DNA from: Bradyrhizobium sp. 141
GTDB lineage: Bacteria; Pseudomonadota; Alphaproteobacteria; Rhizobiales; Xanthobacteraceae
Assembly: GCF_023074055.1 (NCBI RefSeq)
Contig: NZ_JADPKR010000057.1
Location: 27,226-91,225, forward strand
Length of the DNA stretch: 64,000 nt
Direction of reading: 5' to 3'
Positions 63,904 to 64,000 of this stretch are shown piece by piece (position 1 is the first letter of the stretch; each line of letters starts with the position of its first letter). A program made the translations under genes and the position numbers. The notes beneath the pieces were generated by a model, which was not told the DNA's origin, ran no database searches, and was given only the letters and a program-made list of their open reading frames with translations.

Positions 63904-64000
63904 ATCGGGATAGGGGGACGTCTCGCGACGCCACCCCTCCCACACCACCGGGCATACGGGTCCGTACCACGGCGGTTCGATCGAGTTAAGCCGGCACAGG
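63904..64000 (-). mobile_element. 3' end of a group II intron
   Basis: On the minus strand the last 97 bases read like domains V and VI of bacterial group II introns: a domain V hairpin (AACCGCCGTGGTACGG and CGTATGCCCGGTGGTG) followed by the domain VI stem GGGGTGGCGTC-GCGA-GACGTCCCCCTA and the terminal CCCGAT. The maturase gene would be outside the window. This is judged by pattern recall and not by folding. Confidence 0.6.

Noticed and set aside
1..64000. tRNA genes, rRNA, CRISPR arrays, nod boxes
   Set aside because: I looked for cloverleaf-like sequences, regularly spaced identical repeats and the nod-box ATC-N9-GAT pattern while reading, and saw none I could support; a computed search was not possible.

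Overview
The window looks like part of a rhizobial symbiosis island, most likely from Bradyrhizobium. The reasons are moderately GC-rich alphaproteobacterial coding, a nif accessory block (nifB, nifZ, DUF3024, DUF6129, DegT and SIR2 relatives), many small proteins of a type I associate with Bradyrhizobium, dense IS and pseudogene debris, and a conjugation system of the ICEMlSym/Ti kind (trbBCDEJKLFGI, traG, VirD2-like relaxase, traF, repA, DUF2840, DUF736, DUF2493). No tRNA, rRNA, CRISPR array or element end was seen, so this appears to be the interior of the island.

Region 1-20 kb is a gene graveyard with a few survivors. Recognisable decayed genes are a flavin reductase, an M20 peptidase, a DapA-family aldolase, an integrase N-terminus, a chemotaxis receptor piece, and a gabD fragment fused to a DUF894-type MFS fragment. 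Intact-looking genes are an acyl-CoA synthetase (4046), an Lrp/AsnC regulator (7470, minus) and alanine dehydrogenase (19949, minus). Between 9.8 and 13.5 kb on the minus strand lies a remnant nif accessory cluster: SIR2 fragment, nifB with a perfect sigma-54 promoter but a large internal deletion, intact nifZ, a second NifZ-domain ORF, DUF3024, DUF6129, and a broken DegT aminotransferase.

Region 20-32 kb holds the transfer quorum-sensing genes and the mating-pair operon. traR and traI (plus strand) are both frameshifted, yet a lux-type box sits between them. A decayed LysR gene is convergent with the DUF2274-trbI end of a complete, tightly overlapping trbB-C-D-E-J-K-L-F-G-I operon (minus strand).

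Region 32-43 kb separates trbB from copG/traG and carries cargo: a DctA-type dicarboxylate symporter, a cytosolic TlpA-like thioredoxin-fold protein, an MFS carrier, a second CopG-like regulator, a nitrilase, an SDR pseudogene and small hypothetical genes. In related elements, from memory, copG and trbB lie next to each other, so I read this as an insertion or rearrangement.

Region 43-64 kb is the DNA-processing half: copG, traG, an intact IS630, the relaxase, a lytic transglycosylase, traF, DUF2840, an IS110 remnant where parA would be expected, iteron-like repeats, repA, an AlpA/RdfS-like excisionase, a truncated DUF2285 gene head-to-head with a truncated XRE regulator, ferredoxin-NADP reductase, a decayed IS630, DUF736 copies, a membrane protein, a DUF2493 (SLOG) protein, and a toprim gene cut at its 5' end by what looks like the 3' end of a group II intron. 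The transfer machinery itself (Trb, TraG, relaxase, TraF) is open, but its quorum-sensing control, its partition gene and parts of its excision control are broken. The element may therefore be mobilisable or domesticated rather than self-regulated.
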